A program made the translations under genes and the position numbers. Below are positions 32,901-44,958 of a stretch of DNA of 64,000 nt, one piece after another (position 1 is the stretch's first letter; each line of letters begins with the position of its first letter). The stretch is from Antedon bifida (taxonomy: Eukaryota; Echinodermata; Crinoidea; Comatulida; Antedonidae), in the NCBI GenBank assembly GCA_963402885.1, contig OY727096.1:21123820-21187819 (forward strand), read 5' to 3'. A model generated the notes under the pieces. The model made no database searches. It was given only the letters and a program-made list of their open reading frames with translations, and was not told the origin of the DNA.

Positions 32901-35900
32901 AGATTTTATTGGTAGTAAATATTAACATAAACAGGGCTTATTTTCTATTGGTTTTGATTAATGTTTTAATATTCAAAGTTGTAGTAGGGGAATGCCTAGA
33001 GCTGGACCTAAGCTTCCAAAGAGGAGTCACATAAATCAAAAGGCAAAAGAAACTATGAAATGGTCACAATTCTAAAGCTCTTTCTACACTTTCAAACTAG
33101 TTTGAGAAAAAATGTGTGATGTGTCCAAATATGGTGGTGGTATGGCCAAATATGATAGTGATATGACATCATGTCCATATATGGGCACATCACATTTTTG
33201 TTGTCACATAAAGTTTGATAGTGTAGACAGAGCTTAATAACACAACACAACTATACCTTATTGGTGCAGTCAACCAACCAGATTTTAGTATCAGCCAGGA
33301 TGGACAGTTGGTCTGTAGTGGCCATCAGGATATGGTGGTCAGCATCACATTGCATATCACCCTTAATGAAATCTTCTGGCATAAATTCTTCATTGATCTT
33401 CAGAAAAAAATGAATGATTACAAATTAATATAACTTTGCTAGACAACTTTGCATCTACTACTTCAAAATTTAAATTAGTAGACAAAAATTATTTAATTTC
33501 TAGATGATGAACGTTAAATATATTTCATAAGACCAGTTAAGATCGAATAAAGTGGTTTAAATAGAAACTGTAGCTTTGTTTTCTATTATTTATTATTAGT
33601 TTATGTAATTGTTTTTCTTTTTCGTATTTAATGTTATATCTTGGGGTGGGTCTTAAAGTCTTTCTGACTTATATGACCCTCCACACATGATTACTTCATT
33701 GTATTTATTATCCTGTATGTTATTATATTGTGGAAATAAATTAAATTAAAAATTGAAATAATATAAATGAAGAGGATAAAATTCTATTATGAGAAAAATA
33801 AATTCTACCTTGAAATTTAGGTTCTTCGGATGAGTTGGACGTAGAGTTTCCCGTGCTCTATTGGCAAGTCGTATCAGCGTTGCTGTAGAGGGCAACGTCT
33901 CAAGTAGTGTTTGGGAATCACAATGTTTACGTATTACATGAGCTACTATGTTTCGAGCAGGGTCCTTGATCTGCGATTTTGAGAGCCTTTTAATCTAGAA
34001 AAAAAGTTTAAAATAATGAATAAGCATTATGAAGCTCAGTTGTAAGCCCATGGTACTAATAATTATGGTGAAATTCACAAGCATCCAAATCAGCGCTAAT
34101 TTCAAAAATAGCATACTTTCCCCTATCTTTTCAACACTGAGAAAAGCAGAAAAATACACAAAACAACCATTCCCAATCTACTAAAGTTTATTCCATCCAG
34201 CTATGAGCTACTTAATTTAAATGATGATTTATTTAATAAATAAATAATCATTTCAACATCAAAATGTGTCAGCATCATAAAATACAATCAAATTACCTCT
34301 GTATAAATGTTAACTTTAGATATTGTTTTTGGTTTAGGCTCATGGCTGTGTTCTTTCTTGCCTATCCTAAATCCGTTTGGCATCTGCTTCACAGTTGCCA
34401 GACAACGCTTTGTCCTGTTACGCATTGAGCACCACCACCAAGTGCCTGTTTTCCCATCAAGCTGAAAACAAATAGAACATTTCAATTGAGGAACTTCATT
34501 TTGTTTCTTTGACAGCAATTCGAATCTGGTAGTAGTGAACGGTTTTCAATTCAATTTTTATTTTGTTTTAAAAAAAACAGGAATACAATAAAAAGTTAAA
34601 ATTACTGACAAAAAATGGAACTCAATAAAACCCTAAAATAGGTTGTAAGTACGAGTCCAGTTAAAAGAGGAAATATTAATAAAAAATGGTAAAATTAAAA
34701 ATAGCAGAATGTTAAAACAAGAAAACTATTAAATTTTGTAAAATGACGGATAAAACATTTAAAATTGTATAATAAGTTACATAGATTAATTCCTGAATGG
34801 TGTTACCACTGTAGTTAAGAACTACTATATCTCCTAGAAACTGGTTGCACCATACAAGTGTAGCCAAAGTGGGGCAAGCCTAGTGGCGGATTCAGAATAT
34901 TGAAATAGCGGGGGGCCCAGGTCCTAAAAATTGTAAAATGAAGGGCTGAGCTTAATTGGATGTCCTATCTTTTGCATTACAATTTGCAAAATTTAGGTGG
35001 GGGCTGGGGGCCTGGGCACGCACTTTAGATCCTCTCCTGAAGCCTTTATATATATCATGAACAAGAAGTGCATACTTTAACTGTGTATGAATAACCTCTG
35101 CTGTCCAAAAGCAGGCGACATCCACGCTGTGAGCCAGATTCAGCAACAGTAAAAACCACATCAGATTCAGTCTCTGGGGCTACTCCATCATTTCTGAATA
35201 ATGCAAATACACAGGTTATAGGAATCTGGAAATACATTTGTGAATATGTTTTCCACTATGGTTATGAGCCACTAGCAAGGACATTAAATTATTTTACTTA
35301 TGGTAGGATTTTAAAACTGTTTAAAATAAAAAAACCTACTGATTCAATTCTGGATCAGCACTTTCAATATTTGAAAGCAGACTGTCTGAAATGACAAAAG
35401 CATAATAATAAGCATTATATAATAGCACTAACTTAAAATGTGTATAATATCCCCTCAAACCGCATGATTGATACTCATGCTGTTCTGTCTGAGGGCACCT
35501 TTATTTCCACTTCTCTATGTCAGAACGGCAATATTTACTAAAAATGTGTTTTTTAGACAAATTTTTTTTTGATGAAACATTCAGAAAATCTCAACTGTAT
35601 TCACTATACATCACAATCAAGTGGCAGAGGTTGACATCATGAATCCATATTAGACGGTGCCTGTACATTGGATGGGTCCTCCTAAATACTGCCAATTTAA
35701 AGTGTTAATTTACAAAAATATGATAATGATATATAGTTCTAATAACATTTCCAACAATAAAACATCAATTTTAGTGCGATATAGACATTTTTGGTGTCTA
35801 TATCGCACTAAAATTGAGGTTTTTTTTTTATTGTTGGAAATGCTATTAGAAGTCTATATCATATTTCATTAAATTAACACTTTATATTGGCAGGTCTTGG

Positions 35901-36212
35901 TATTTAGGAGGACCTCATTGGACAGGGAACTTCTAGCTAGGGCCTAGTGCTAGAATAATAATGGAGGCTACAAGGAAGAACCAACAACAAGGGTACTATA
36001 AAGTTTAAATTGGATGAGAAATATCATGCAACACAGACAGGCTATGACAGCAGTAGAATTGAATTTATTTCAATTTAATTTTAGTAGAATTCCTTTATTA
36101 TACCTTTAATAATTTGCACATCTTTATCTAGACCATCATCTTCAGTGGGTGTACAGGTATATTCAATTTTAACTTTGTCTGCAGTTGATCCAACAGTGTC
36201 AGAGTTCTGCAT
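29922..36212 (-). CDS. FLYWCH zinc finger + MULE transposase-like protein, copy B, 12 coding exons, 512 aa
   Basis: Exons: 36212-36104, 35385-35340, 35193-35076, 34461-34297, 33994-33809, 33397-33257, 32880-32755, 32196-32017, 31761-31694, 31098-30926, 30435-30323, 30035-29922; total 1539 nt, stop TGA. From the FLYWCH exons onward every exon pairs with one in gene A at the same phase, and five (165, 186, 141, 126, 113 nt) have identical lengths, so the two are tandem duplicates. Seen: FLYWCH (CRLLLDSRGYSYTV, TWWWC, KRCLA, EHSHE), then VDCTNK (Asp251), PLAFVLM, QGCSFHW (Cys339, His342) and RTTEAVEGWQDKM. Where A has VLDFDVPLWK, B has ILSLKIPLWK, so the second catalytic Asp is lost. B is unlikely to catalyse transposition and may act as a DNA-binding protein. 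It ends LWRKYLKSKITVEELLDGCT YLDYPLP. Confidence 0.87.
30617..30777. mobile_element. palindromic MITE, copy 9
   Basis: Full termini, flanks TTA and TAA; intron of gene B. Confidence 0.85.
31209..31365. mobile_element. palindromic MITE, copy 10
   Basis: Left terminus AGGTCTATCTACACTATCAA, right canonical; flanks TAA and TTA; intron of gene B. Confidence 0.85.
31440..31690 (-). repeat. SINE-like fragment
   Basis: Begins AATAATAATAGCAGTTTTAT ATAGCGCCCA, i.e. the minus-strand (ATT)n and GCGC...TATATAA end seen in the SINEs, followed by a GC-richer body (CTCCGTTCTCCGGCACTTTG). In gene B. Confidence 0.4.
32371..32605. repeat. 17-bp minisatellite, about 14 copies
   Basis: Unit GTCCCTTTAATAGGGGT with few changes. 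It sits in the gene B intron that corresponds to the gene A intron with the 70-bp satellite, whose units share TCCCTTTAATAG.GGT. Confidence 0.92.
33076..33234. mobile_element. palindromic MITE, copy 11
   Basis: TAA on both sides; intron of gene B, 22 bases from the exon end at 33257. Confidence 0.85.
33560..33755 (+). repeat. LINE 3'-end-like fragment
   Basis: Ends GTGGAAATAAATTAAATTAA AA after a T-rich stretch with CTTATATGACCCTCC; tail form suggests a LINE. Weak. Confidence 0.3.
34870..35035. repeat. dispersed repeat with GGGGGCCCAGG motifs
   Basis: TAGTGGCGGATTCAGAATAT, GGGGGGCCCAGGTC and GGTGGGGGCTGGGGGCCTGG stand out from AT-rich intron sequence of gene B. Probable transposon relic, class unknown. 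Confidence 0.35.
35655..35935. mobile_element. long fold-back element in gene B intron 1
   Basis: Two arms of roughly 130 bp around a short loop at 35791-35798: inner pair TAGTGCGATATAGACA / TGTCTATATCGCACTA, then AACATTTCCAACAATAAAA / TTATTGTTGGAAATG, outer pair GGTCCTCCTAAATAC / GTATTTAGGAGGACC. Terminal CCTCCTAAATA is the likely inverted repeat of a MITE family different from the common one. Confidence 0.7.
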
Positions 36213-37451
36213 TGTTAATTGCACTAGCACACTTCCTTATAATAATAATAATAACTTTATTGACAAACACTTTTGGATCAGTGGCAACACACTCATTAGT
36301 GGTGCAGTCAACTTAAACTACATACAAATAAACATTATAAACCAAACATGTATGTATGTACACTCAACGATACATACATTGACATTAAATACAATAGTAA
36401 AACAAAACCACCAATGCAGTGGCTTTTCTTAACTTTTAACTTCAACTTTTTTTTTTTAGCAACAATGCAAATCTGATCTTTTTTCCCAGGCAACTTTTTT
36501 TCCTTTCTCTGTAGTAAAAATATTTTCATACATATCATACTACAGTATTTTTTGTTTGGCACAAATTGGTACGAATTGACCATTATATATTAAATGGATA
36601 GTGCGCCACCTTTCTCTTCCGCTAGAAATAGTAAAGGATTTCTATGCGCGTTAGAGGCTTAGGCCTAGTACCAGTCGACTATATTTTGGTACCAAGCGTC
36701 CAATAATTTTGTACTTTAACTATTATTATTGTACTACTATTTAACATACAAACAACATGTAAATATTGAAGCTCAAAATTATAATATTTTTGTGCTTTTT
36801 CAAAAATAATTAAAAAGTACTTGTTATGCCAAAAATGATCACCTACCCTTCTTTCTTAGTTAGGCCTAGTGTAGTCGATTCATTCTCTCCCCGGCGGCTT
36901 TGTGAGTGCTGCACTGCTGTGCCGCCACGCCGGCGGTGGTGCACGCGATTGATTCATAATCAAGGTTAAAAAGTGGAGGGCGCCACCATGCGATGGTGGT
37001 GTATAGAAAACTTATTCAGAATCGTACAAACATTTTTTGTGGCTATTACATTGTAAACAAATAAACACTGCTCAACTTGTTTTTTAGGCATTTTATTTCT
37101 TTTATACAGTGATCTGTAAAATTTCTCTACTATAGTCTTACAAAATCAAATTCAGGTGTTTTGTCTTTTTTTGGGGGGATTTCTACGTTAAGTCTGATAG
37201 TTAAATAAAGTCTTTCAAAACTAACTGATAAGAAATGATACACAATACTTTGATAGCTGATACAATGTAGGTAAAACATTTTATATTAGCCTAATTCACA
37301 AATAGTTTTAACTAAAATCTATTGCTTTTAAAGCAATGACAGACCAATGTGTGAGCAGGAGTCCAGGTCATAGGTCATTGTACATAAATTTGAGTTTGAA
37401 CACTCTCTTTAAAAAAAAGAGATTTGGGTGTAAATGAATTTGTTGATTGAT
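36213..37451. promoter_or_regulatory. gene B upstream region and EIF3L 3' flank
   Basis: 36230-36430 resembles a retroelement tail (AATAATAATAATAACTTTAT T). 36650-36970 holds TAGGCCTA (36660, 36865) and a CpG-rich CCGGCGGCTTTG...GCCGCCACGCCGGCGG, the likely gene B promoter. Below 37450 lies the EIF3L 3' UTR. Confidence 0.35.
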
Positions 37452-40400
37452 TCACTGTTGATGCAGAGACAATTCACTCTTTTTTAATGTTCGATTCATC
37501 TGAAAAGAAAAATAAATATAATATTATTAATTAATATAAATATGATATTAACAAAGCTTTGTACTAGGACAAAAATTTGAAACTGAATCAGGTTTCATAT
37601 CTATATATATGCACAATATAATGTGTGGTAAAGATAAACAGACCATTTAGGCAAACATCCTCTATACAGTAAAGCTCTGTCTACACTATCAAACTAGTTT
37701 GACAAAAAAAGTGTGATGTGCCCAAATATGGTAGTGATATGCCCAAATATACTAGTGATATGACATGTCATGTTTATATATGGGCACATCACATTTTTCT
37801 GTCACATAAAGTTTGATAGTGTAGACAGAGATTTAAGGAATAATTGAACAGAAATTGTGAATCTTATTGGAACATGAAGATTGAGGTATTCCTCATGAAA
37901 GTGTAATGCAGCAAGCCTTCTATTTATTTCTATATAATAGAAAAAATAAGAACACTTATAGCTGACCTCTTCTAACTTGTGGATCTGTCTGATGAAGAAA
38001 TCACCATAGCGAGCAGCAACCTTGGTATCAGCTATATGAATCATGTCCTAAGATGCAAGTAAAAAAACAACGTATAAAAGTATATATCCTATCATTTCAG
38101 ATTTGTAAGATACACTAGTACTTTTCTTATATTTATACTTAATTAAAGCAAGCCAAGATATGAGCATTGTAATTTCCGTTATATTGGATAATAAACATAA
38201 TCTGTATCATTTATATCAACAAACATAAACAGGCACAGAAAAAAATGTAAAACAATGAGGCAGGATTACCGAAATTAAAAAAACAAAATTACAATCGAGA
38301 GGCTATCCACTGTATGGCATCGTTTGAGTCACTCAAAATATTTAATTCTTATTTCGGTCATGATTGGAGAAACTTACCACATTTTAGAATTCTAGATTAA
38401 CTATTAATTATATATTAGTATTTCAATTTGCGATGACCAATAACCTACGACCTACCCATTACATGTGTCATGTAATTTGTCGTCGTCTGAGCCTAGAAAC
38501 CACCTAGGTTCAGGAAGCATGTCCCACATGACCCAACTTGTTCCTAGGTCATCGTAAATCAAAATTTCCCTATTCAACCATGAACAACAAGTTATTGACT
38601 TCAGACATACAGTAGGACTTCTATTAGGGGGACGCCTTCGGGACCTAAAAATATGGGGTTAAACGTCGAACCTCGTTCATAACGGAAAGTATCCCCTGCA
38701 TAGGAGTGTCTCAAAGAAACTGCATTGTAATAAAAACTTTTAAATTTCACCAAAAATAACCTGTGTAGATCAAAGTACAACTTACACCATCAACATAGAA
38801 ATCAACCTCGGATGCAGCTTGAAATTCACCATCAAGACCGCTGGATCCCTTTGTCCAGACCAAGTTCATCATTTTGTGCTGGAAAAAAAAAATCCAACAT
38901 AAAATAGCATCGAGGTAAGTGTAAAGAGTGAAATAATAATGTTGAAAACTAGCACATCTTCCTAAACAGTGTGATTCTGTGTGAAGGTGTTGACATTTGA
39001 ATTTAATACTAGTAGTAACAAATACCAATTTACAAACCTTGAAACATAAAAATTGTGTCCTGAACTCTTCTTCTGACTGAAAATTGAAAAAAAAATGATA
39101 CATTATACAACATTATATCACTCACATGTAAATACAACTTGTTATCCTTGTTGCTGTGATATCAGAAATATATCTTAAGCTCTGTCCACACTGTTTGACA
39201 AAAAAAGAGTGATATGCCCAAATATGGTAGTGATATAACATCATGTCCATATATGGGCACATCACTCACAAGTTTCTAGCTTAGACTTTAGCTTGTACAA
39301 ATGATCAAACATTTTAAAGTTTGAAAAACAGCTCCAAAAAAATATGAATCGGAATGTAAATAATCTTTACAACCACTTACCAAGTTAAGGAATGCTGCAA
39401 GTTTTGATATTGGCATTGTTGTATACAGCTTCAAGAAACTACACAAAAAAAAATGTTTGAAATTGATAAACAGATAACAAATTAAAATACAATAGAAATT
39501 ACATTAAGCTCTGTCTACACTATCACATTTTATGAGAAAAAAAAATGTGATGTGCCTATATATGGACATGATGATGTCATACCACTACTATATTTGGTCT
39601 TATCACATAAAGTTTGAGTGCAGACAGAGCATTACTCATTATTTTACAACTACCTATTGTTAAGACCGTACCTTCTAATTTCTGGAATCAGCAGTTGTTG
39701 TCGGACTTCTTCCAAGAAAACTTTTGTCTGCAGCATTGAGGGTTCCTTGTGGTAGTTGGCTAGTGGCACATCATAATTTGGTGGAACTGGTGACAGAAAT
39801 CTGGGAGCAGCAAACACGAAACACTCTTGGAATGCAGCGATGTCTCTAGATAAGAAAAGTTTATATAACTAATTTCAATGTTTCGTTAACCTTTTGTATT
39901 CAAGTTGTAGGGAATTTGTGTGTTATTAATTATCAAATGTTAACATAAACCACAGCAACAAATTTATTAATGAGCAACTTACCCTTTTTGCATACGGCCA
40001 TGTCGATCACCAACTTTATCACGCATCTGCATGTGAATACTTTCGTCGATTCGCATTGGATGAAGCGTCAGGCACATAGCAAGCAGAGTGTACATCTGCT
40101 CATTCATCTTCTTGATCTAAAAATAGAATATTATCCACAATATTATTGCATTAAAATTTACTTTACATGTGCTTAATCTTTGGTAATAGACTCTTGATCT
40201 AAAAATAGAATATTACCCACAGTACTGTTGCATTAATATTTAATATATATTTAACATATATATGTGCTTAATCTTTAGTAATTATACTACAGTAATTGTG
40301 TTGACAAAGTTCTTTGAGTATACTTACAAAGTCGGTCTGATAAGAAGTTGGTGGCAGCAGACGCATCGTTCTTTGTATGTAAAGCAGGATGTTAGCAAAG

Positions 40401-43400
40401 CTACGAATTGCGTCCTGATACCGGCGCATCATAAGGTACGCGAACCCCACGTAGTAGTACGTGGTAACTTGGCATGCTGGCACTCGTGAATACAAACTCT
40501 ACAAAGAGATAAGAAAAGTAAGAAACAAAATACAACAGCCCAAAGCAACAGTGGGGAAGAGGCCCCTGGTTTAGCACTCCTAAGGGATTCTCCAACGCTG
40601 GCTAGTTGCATTGGACTGCTCATGCTCTGGGGCACCTTAAGCTTTGGGGCCACTGGGTTTAGCCAGCGAGTCCTTATAGCTGTTACGATACACCAAGGTA
40701 ATCAATAAATATTCAATATCAAGGAAAGATTTGTTCAGATGTTTGCCTTACTCTGATGTAATTTTGTACTTTACACCAAGTACATTGAGAACCATTCAGT
40801 AACTCTCGGGATGGGACCCACGACCTCGAGATTACTAACCTGGCGTTCATACCTCTAGACCACCGAGCCTGCGCCGATGGTTAGAGTTGGATTTGAGCTC
40901 AAGTAAGCAGCGGGTACTGCACCAACACCAAGTCGTTATACAATTATCATTCATTATTATACAAAAACATACCTTTTTGTTCAACTCAATATTTTCAAGT
41001 GCCTTAATTGCTTGATAGTAGTCTCCTAGCAACGAGTGCAAACGAAGAAGACCAATGAGACTGAAGTATCCCAACATCTTGTAGAGTGGATTGCGTCCAA
41101 AGTCTCCAGCCACACTGTCTGGGTCACCTATATATATAAGAATATGTCAAACAAATGTAAATGACATGTCAACCCTCTATCATCAGCCACTAAAACAGTG
41201 GTTGATGGTTTTATTTATTTATTCTTTTCTATTTCACCTTATTTATAGACCCTAAGCAGTGTATGCTGACATACAATCAAGGGGCCCTCTTGAGTTATGA
41301 TAAGTGTCTGTGTGTGTGACAGTGACTGGTATATACTAGTACACCGGGGCAACTCCCTCCACTCGTCTCGAAAGATGTACTAGGTTCTTTAAAGTGCACA
41401 CGAGCCAGATGTGTACACTGGACCTACGGTTTATAGTCCTCATCCGAGAAGACTCGTTCTACCACCAGAACCATGGAGCAAGTGAGCCTCGAACACTTGC
41501 CGATGTTAATATGTGAAGGTATTACAGTTTCCTTGCCTTAACAGCTTAGCCACTTGCTCGCTTACATTATTGGGCAATACAGACCCAATTTACACCATGA
41601 AAGGACCTTTTTTAAAATCACTGATGCTCAATGCTGTTTAAAACTGTATTTTGAACATCTTGGAAAAGATTGCTATTTGTACCAGTACCAGCATGAATTG
41701 AAAGAAAATGTTTACATACCTTGTGTGGCATACACCTCTAGTTGTTGGTTGATATTTGATTTCTCAACAAGAGAGTGAAGTACGTTGAGGACGCTGTGTA
41801 CATTCCAGATCTATTTGAAATAAAACAAGTGTTTCTTTAAATTTAAATAGTGACATTTAATTATTTATACTAAGTTCAATGGCAAAAAATAAAGATAAAA
41901 TAAATAATAATTTTGAAAACAAATAAATTAACATCACATAAAACTTACTTTTGGATTCTGTTTTAAAATTTCAATTTCAGTGTCTGTTTTGTTGTTCAAT
42001 TTGGATCGATACTTGCTGAATTCTTGAAACTAATATATAAATAAAACACACTATTAGTTCACTGCATTTAGATTGCATAAAGATGTGTTTCGGCAAATTA
42101 AAACCAAATAACAAGCCTTATATTTGTTGACTTAAGCTCTGTCTACACTATCAAACTAGTTTGACAAAAAAAGATGTGCTCAAATATGGTATTGTTATGA
42201 CATCATCATGTCCATATATGGGCATATCACATTTTGATGTAACATAGAGTTTGATAGTGTAGTTTGACAAAATTCATTTTGTTTATTATATTTTCCAAAT
42301 TACTGTATGTATAAAGTGTTTAGCCATGGTAAATTATTTATTAGTTATTAGAAACTGAACCATGTATTTTACTTCCAAAGGAAAAAAAAAACTATTCATT
42401 TTGTATATCAGCAAAAAGGTCCTATTCAATCGGTTATTTCTCAACAACTACAGTTTAATTGGGCATGAGTGAATAATCCACTAGTTTACCTGGTAGATGA
42501 ATTCATCAATGATATCCCAAAGCCACTGATCTGGTATCTCCAATGGAACTGGACCTTCTGCATCTAAACACACAAAATAACACTATTGCAGTCAACACAC
42601 ATAAATGTGCTTTTTATATCTACTTATATTTCAAAATATAAATATATTTTTAATGAGATGTATTTGGTTGATAAATGAATTTTCCTCAGATTTCTGTCTT
42701 TAGGAGGAAGACAGCTAGGAAATAAACTAATTAGGTTAAAATATTATTGGGTTTTTAGTTTATTCAGTTAATGTCTACCTTCAATAGTTTAAGTCTAAAG
42801 CTCTGTCTATACACTATCAAACTTTATGTGACAACAAAAATGTGATGTGCCCATATATGGACATGATGATATATATTGGGCATATCACTACCAAATTTGG
42901 GTACATCACACTTTTTTTGTCAAACAAGTTTGATAGTGTAGATAGAGCTTTAGTGTTTACTTTACTTGTATGTATTTTGTATTTGACAAACTGATTAAAC
43001 TAACTAAATTACTTACTAAGTATGAAATTGAATAGGTTACAGTAGTTGTAGTAGGATTCGAACCGCTGTTCTTGTGTAAGACCACTCTGAATCCTAGCAT
43101 ACAGATGGCGGTAATACAGTTCCTTGTACAATATCATAAATACAATATCTGAAAAAAAAATAAAAATATGTTTTTACTGATACTACTTCAATTAAGAAAA
43201 TATTACAGTGCAAAGGTTAATATCAATTTTTTTTTAAACCAAGTCACATAGTAAAATAACACACCTTTCTCAACTAGTAGACTAACACTTTCTGGTAGTG
43301 GCCAGGGTTCTGTTTTGAAGTACCTCTCCGTCAATTTTGGATAACTAATTAAAAAGTAAACAACATTATTATTATATTATACAAGGACATGTAATCTGGA

Positions 43401-44744
43401 AATGAGATATTCTAATTAGTAATTGCTAATAAGTAAGGGCATGTAGCGTAGTGTGTTGGACGCTGGTTTACCGATCGTGAGGTCGTGGTTCGAATCCAAC
43501 TCTCACCGCATTGATTGTATCCTTAGGCAAGGCACTTTAATTACATTTGCCTCTCCTCACTCAGGTGTATAAATGGGTACCAAGTTAGATCAAGACACAA
43601 CTTTGCAGCGATTACTAGCTGCATTATGGGAGTATGTTTTCATAATGACCGGGGTAATAATGTTTGTAAAGTGCCTTTGAGCATGATTACTCATGAAAAG
43701 GGTGCTATATAAATGTGGTATTATTATTACTAATGCACAAAAGTCAAATTTCAATTTTTATATCTTTGTATTTTTATTGTTTACTTCTATATGTTCAAGT
43801 GCAGTATATAGAGAGCCATCTCGATAGTGCTTTGCACTCATGGCAATCCTCAGGGTGCTGCACCGCTGTCTTGTTTTATATGTTTTTGTGCCTGAAAATT
43901 GAATAAAATAAAATAAATTAAATTATTAAAAATCCAGAATTGCAATACTTACCTCGTTTCGTAACAGTTTCCAACTTCAAATATTTTAGCTTCCTTCATG
44001 CAACGCTGGAAGTGTAATATAAAGCTCCGAACCTCATCAGGAATGTGGTAATTTGGGTTGTTTGCGTGTTTCTCAAACTCTAAATCCTGCCTAGGATCAC
44101 CTACAGTAAACAGGAAATATTATTTAAAAACTGTTAATTACACTTAAATGTCTACCAAATTATTGTTATTGTTTACATATTCATTGTCTAGAAGAAGATA
44201 CTGTACTTACCAGAATGTCCTTCATACTGTCGCTCACCAGCGTCATATTCATAAGAATTATACTGAAATATAAATAAATTTTAAAGACTAGCCTAGAATA
44301 AATAATAAATTACATTGAATATTGATTGAGAAATTTCAATACTTAAATCAGAAAGTTGACTCCCTGCTTTTATTTAGTTTAGATATAATATTTTTAGTTT
44401 TTAAATAAAAATTTACAAGAGAAAAATATATATTCGTATATTATCATTATCATTCAATATTTTTATTTATTTTTAAAGTCCTTCGATGCAATTAATTAAT
44501 TAAAATCGAAGATTTAATGGTGTGGTGCGAAACGTCAGCAGCAGTAGCGCCCATTACGTCCTAGCTAGGCCTAGTGGCGGGGATCAACCTATTCCACTAC
44601 CCAATCCAAGCATTCCAGCACCCTCCTACCTATCCTGTAAACCGGCGGCTGTTAGTGTTAGGCCTAAAAGGGGCCTAGCCTACACAGAAAAAACAAGGTT
44701 TACACACTTACATCGTCAGCAAAATCATCATTTGGACCATACAT
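37452..44744 (-). CDS. EIF3L: eukaryotic translation initiation factor 3 subunit L, 17 exons, 547 aa
   Basis: Exons: 44744-44712, 44262-44211, 44100-43953, 43344-43265, 43148-43017, 42563-42490, 42029-41949, 41810-41720, 41127-40973, 40498-40328, 40116-39983, 39845-39672, 39438-39381, 39076-39038, 38878-38786, 38047-37967, 37499-37452; total 1644 nt. Non-core subunit of the eIF3 complex that loads the 40S subunit on mRNA. Seen: [140 protein letters not shown] and the PCI-type C-terminus ([34 protein letters not shown]). The tail is [18 protein letters not shown]. Length is close to human (564 aa); the N-terminus ([11 protein letters not shown]) is shorter. All 16 introns join in phase. Confidence 0.97.
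37673..37832. mobile_element. palindromic MITE, copy 12
   Basis: Full termini, right end GAGAT; flanks TAA and TTA; last intron of EIF3L. Confidence 0.85.
38610..38735. repeat. single copy of the GGGGAC/TAATAGGGG dispersed repeat
   Basis: CAGTAGGACTTCTATTAGGG GGACGCC ... GTATCCCCTGCATAGGAGTG repeats the CTGTA...TATTAGGGGG...GTGTC order of the satellite-founding repeat. EIF3L intron. Confidence 0.45.
39178..39267. mobile_element. palindromic MITE, copy 13, truncated
   Basis: Left terminus shortened (AGCTCTGTCCACACTGTTTG), right part lost after GGGCACATCAC. EIF3L intron. Confidence 0.75.
39507..39631. mobile_element. palindromic MITE, copy 14
   Basis: TTA on both sides; right terminus decayed (TTTGAGTGCAGACAGAGCA). 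EIF3L intron. Confidence 0.8.
40545..40690 (-). repeat. dispersed repeat, copy 3 of 3
   Basis: Inverted relative to 3900-4130: GAGGCCCCTGGTTTAGCACT ... CACTGGGTTTAGCCAGCGAG. EIF3L intron. Confidence 0.6.
40795..40890 (-). repeat. tRNA-head SINE fragment
   Basis: Minus strand: GGCTCGGTGGTCTAGAGGTA (A box) and GGTCGTGGGTCCCATCCC (B-box-like). EIF3L intron. Confidence 0.5.
41205..41570 (-). mobile_element. tRNA-derived SINE, second family
   Basis: Minus strand starts GTAAGCGAGCAAGTGGCTAA GC (A box) and carries AAGTGTTCGAGGCTC (B box) some 55 bases on. The body has GGTGGTAGAACGAGTCTTCT C and GTGCACTTTAAAGAACC, and the end is T-rich. Body differs from the 21.3/43.4-kb family. EIF3L intron. Confidence 0.6.
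42135..42261. mobile_element. palindromic MITE, copy 15, right terminus incomplete
   Basis: Left terminus canonical with TTA; right side ends TTTGATAGTGTAG and then unrelated sequence. EIF3L intron. Confidence 0.8.
42799..42949. mobile_element. palindromic MITE, copy 16
   Basis: AGCTCTGTCTATACACTATC and canonical right end; flanks TAA and TTA. EIF3L intron. Confidence 0.85.
43434..43735 (+). mobile_element. tRNA-derived SINE, copy 2
   Basis: A-box region GTAGCGTAGTGTGTTGG, B box GGTTCGAATCC at 43487-43497. The same body as 21313-21625 follows (TATCCTTAGGCAAGGCACTT, GTGTATAAATGGGTACC, TAGCTGCATTATGGGAGTAT), then GGGTGCTATATAAATG and (ATT)n. EIF3L intron 3. Confidence 0.87.
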
Positions 44745-44958
44745 CGTGCAACATAAACTTCTTTTTATTACTGTATTAAAATATTTTAGGATTTATCTCA
44801 AATAATCATAAAATTAACAACAATCTGTCAACAGAGAAAAAAATATTTATGGCACATGTGAATTTCGCCTGTGCGCAAACTCTGTGTGTGAATGATTGAT
44901 AAACAGAGCGCTCTCAACATTTAAAATAACATCGCGCTAACTCAAGACTATCTTTGCT

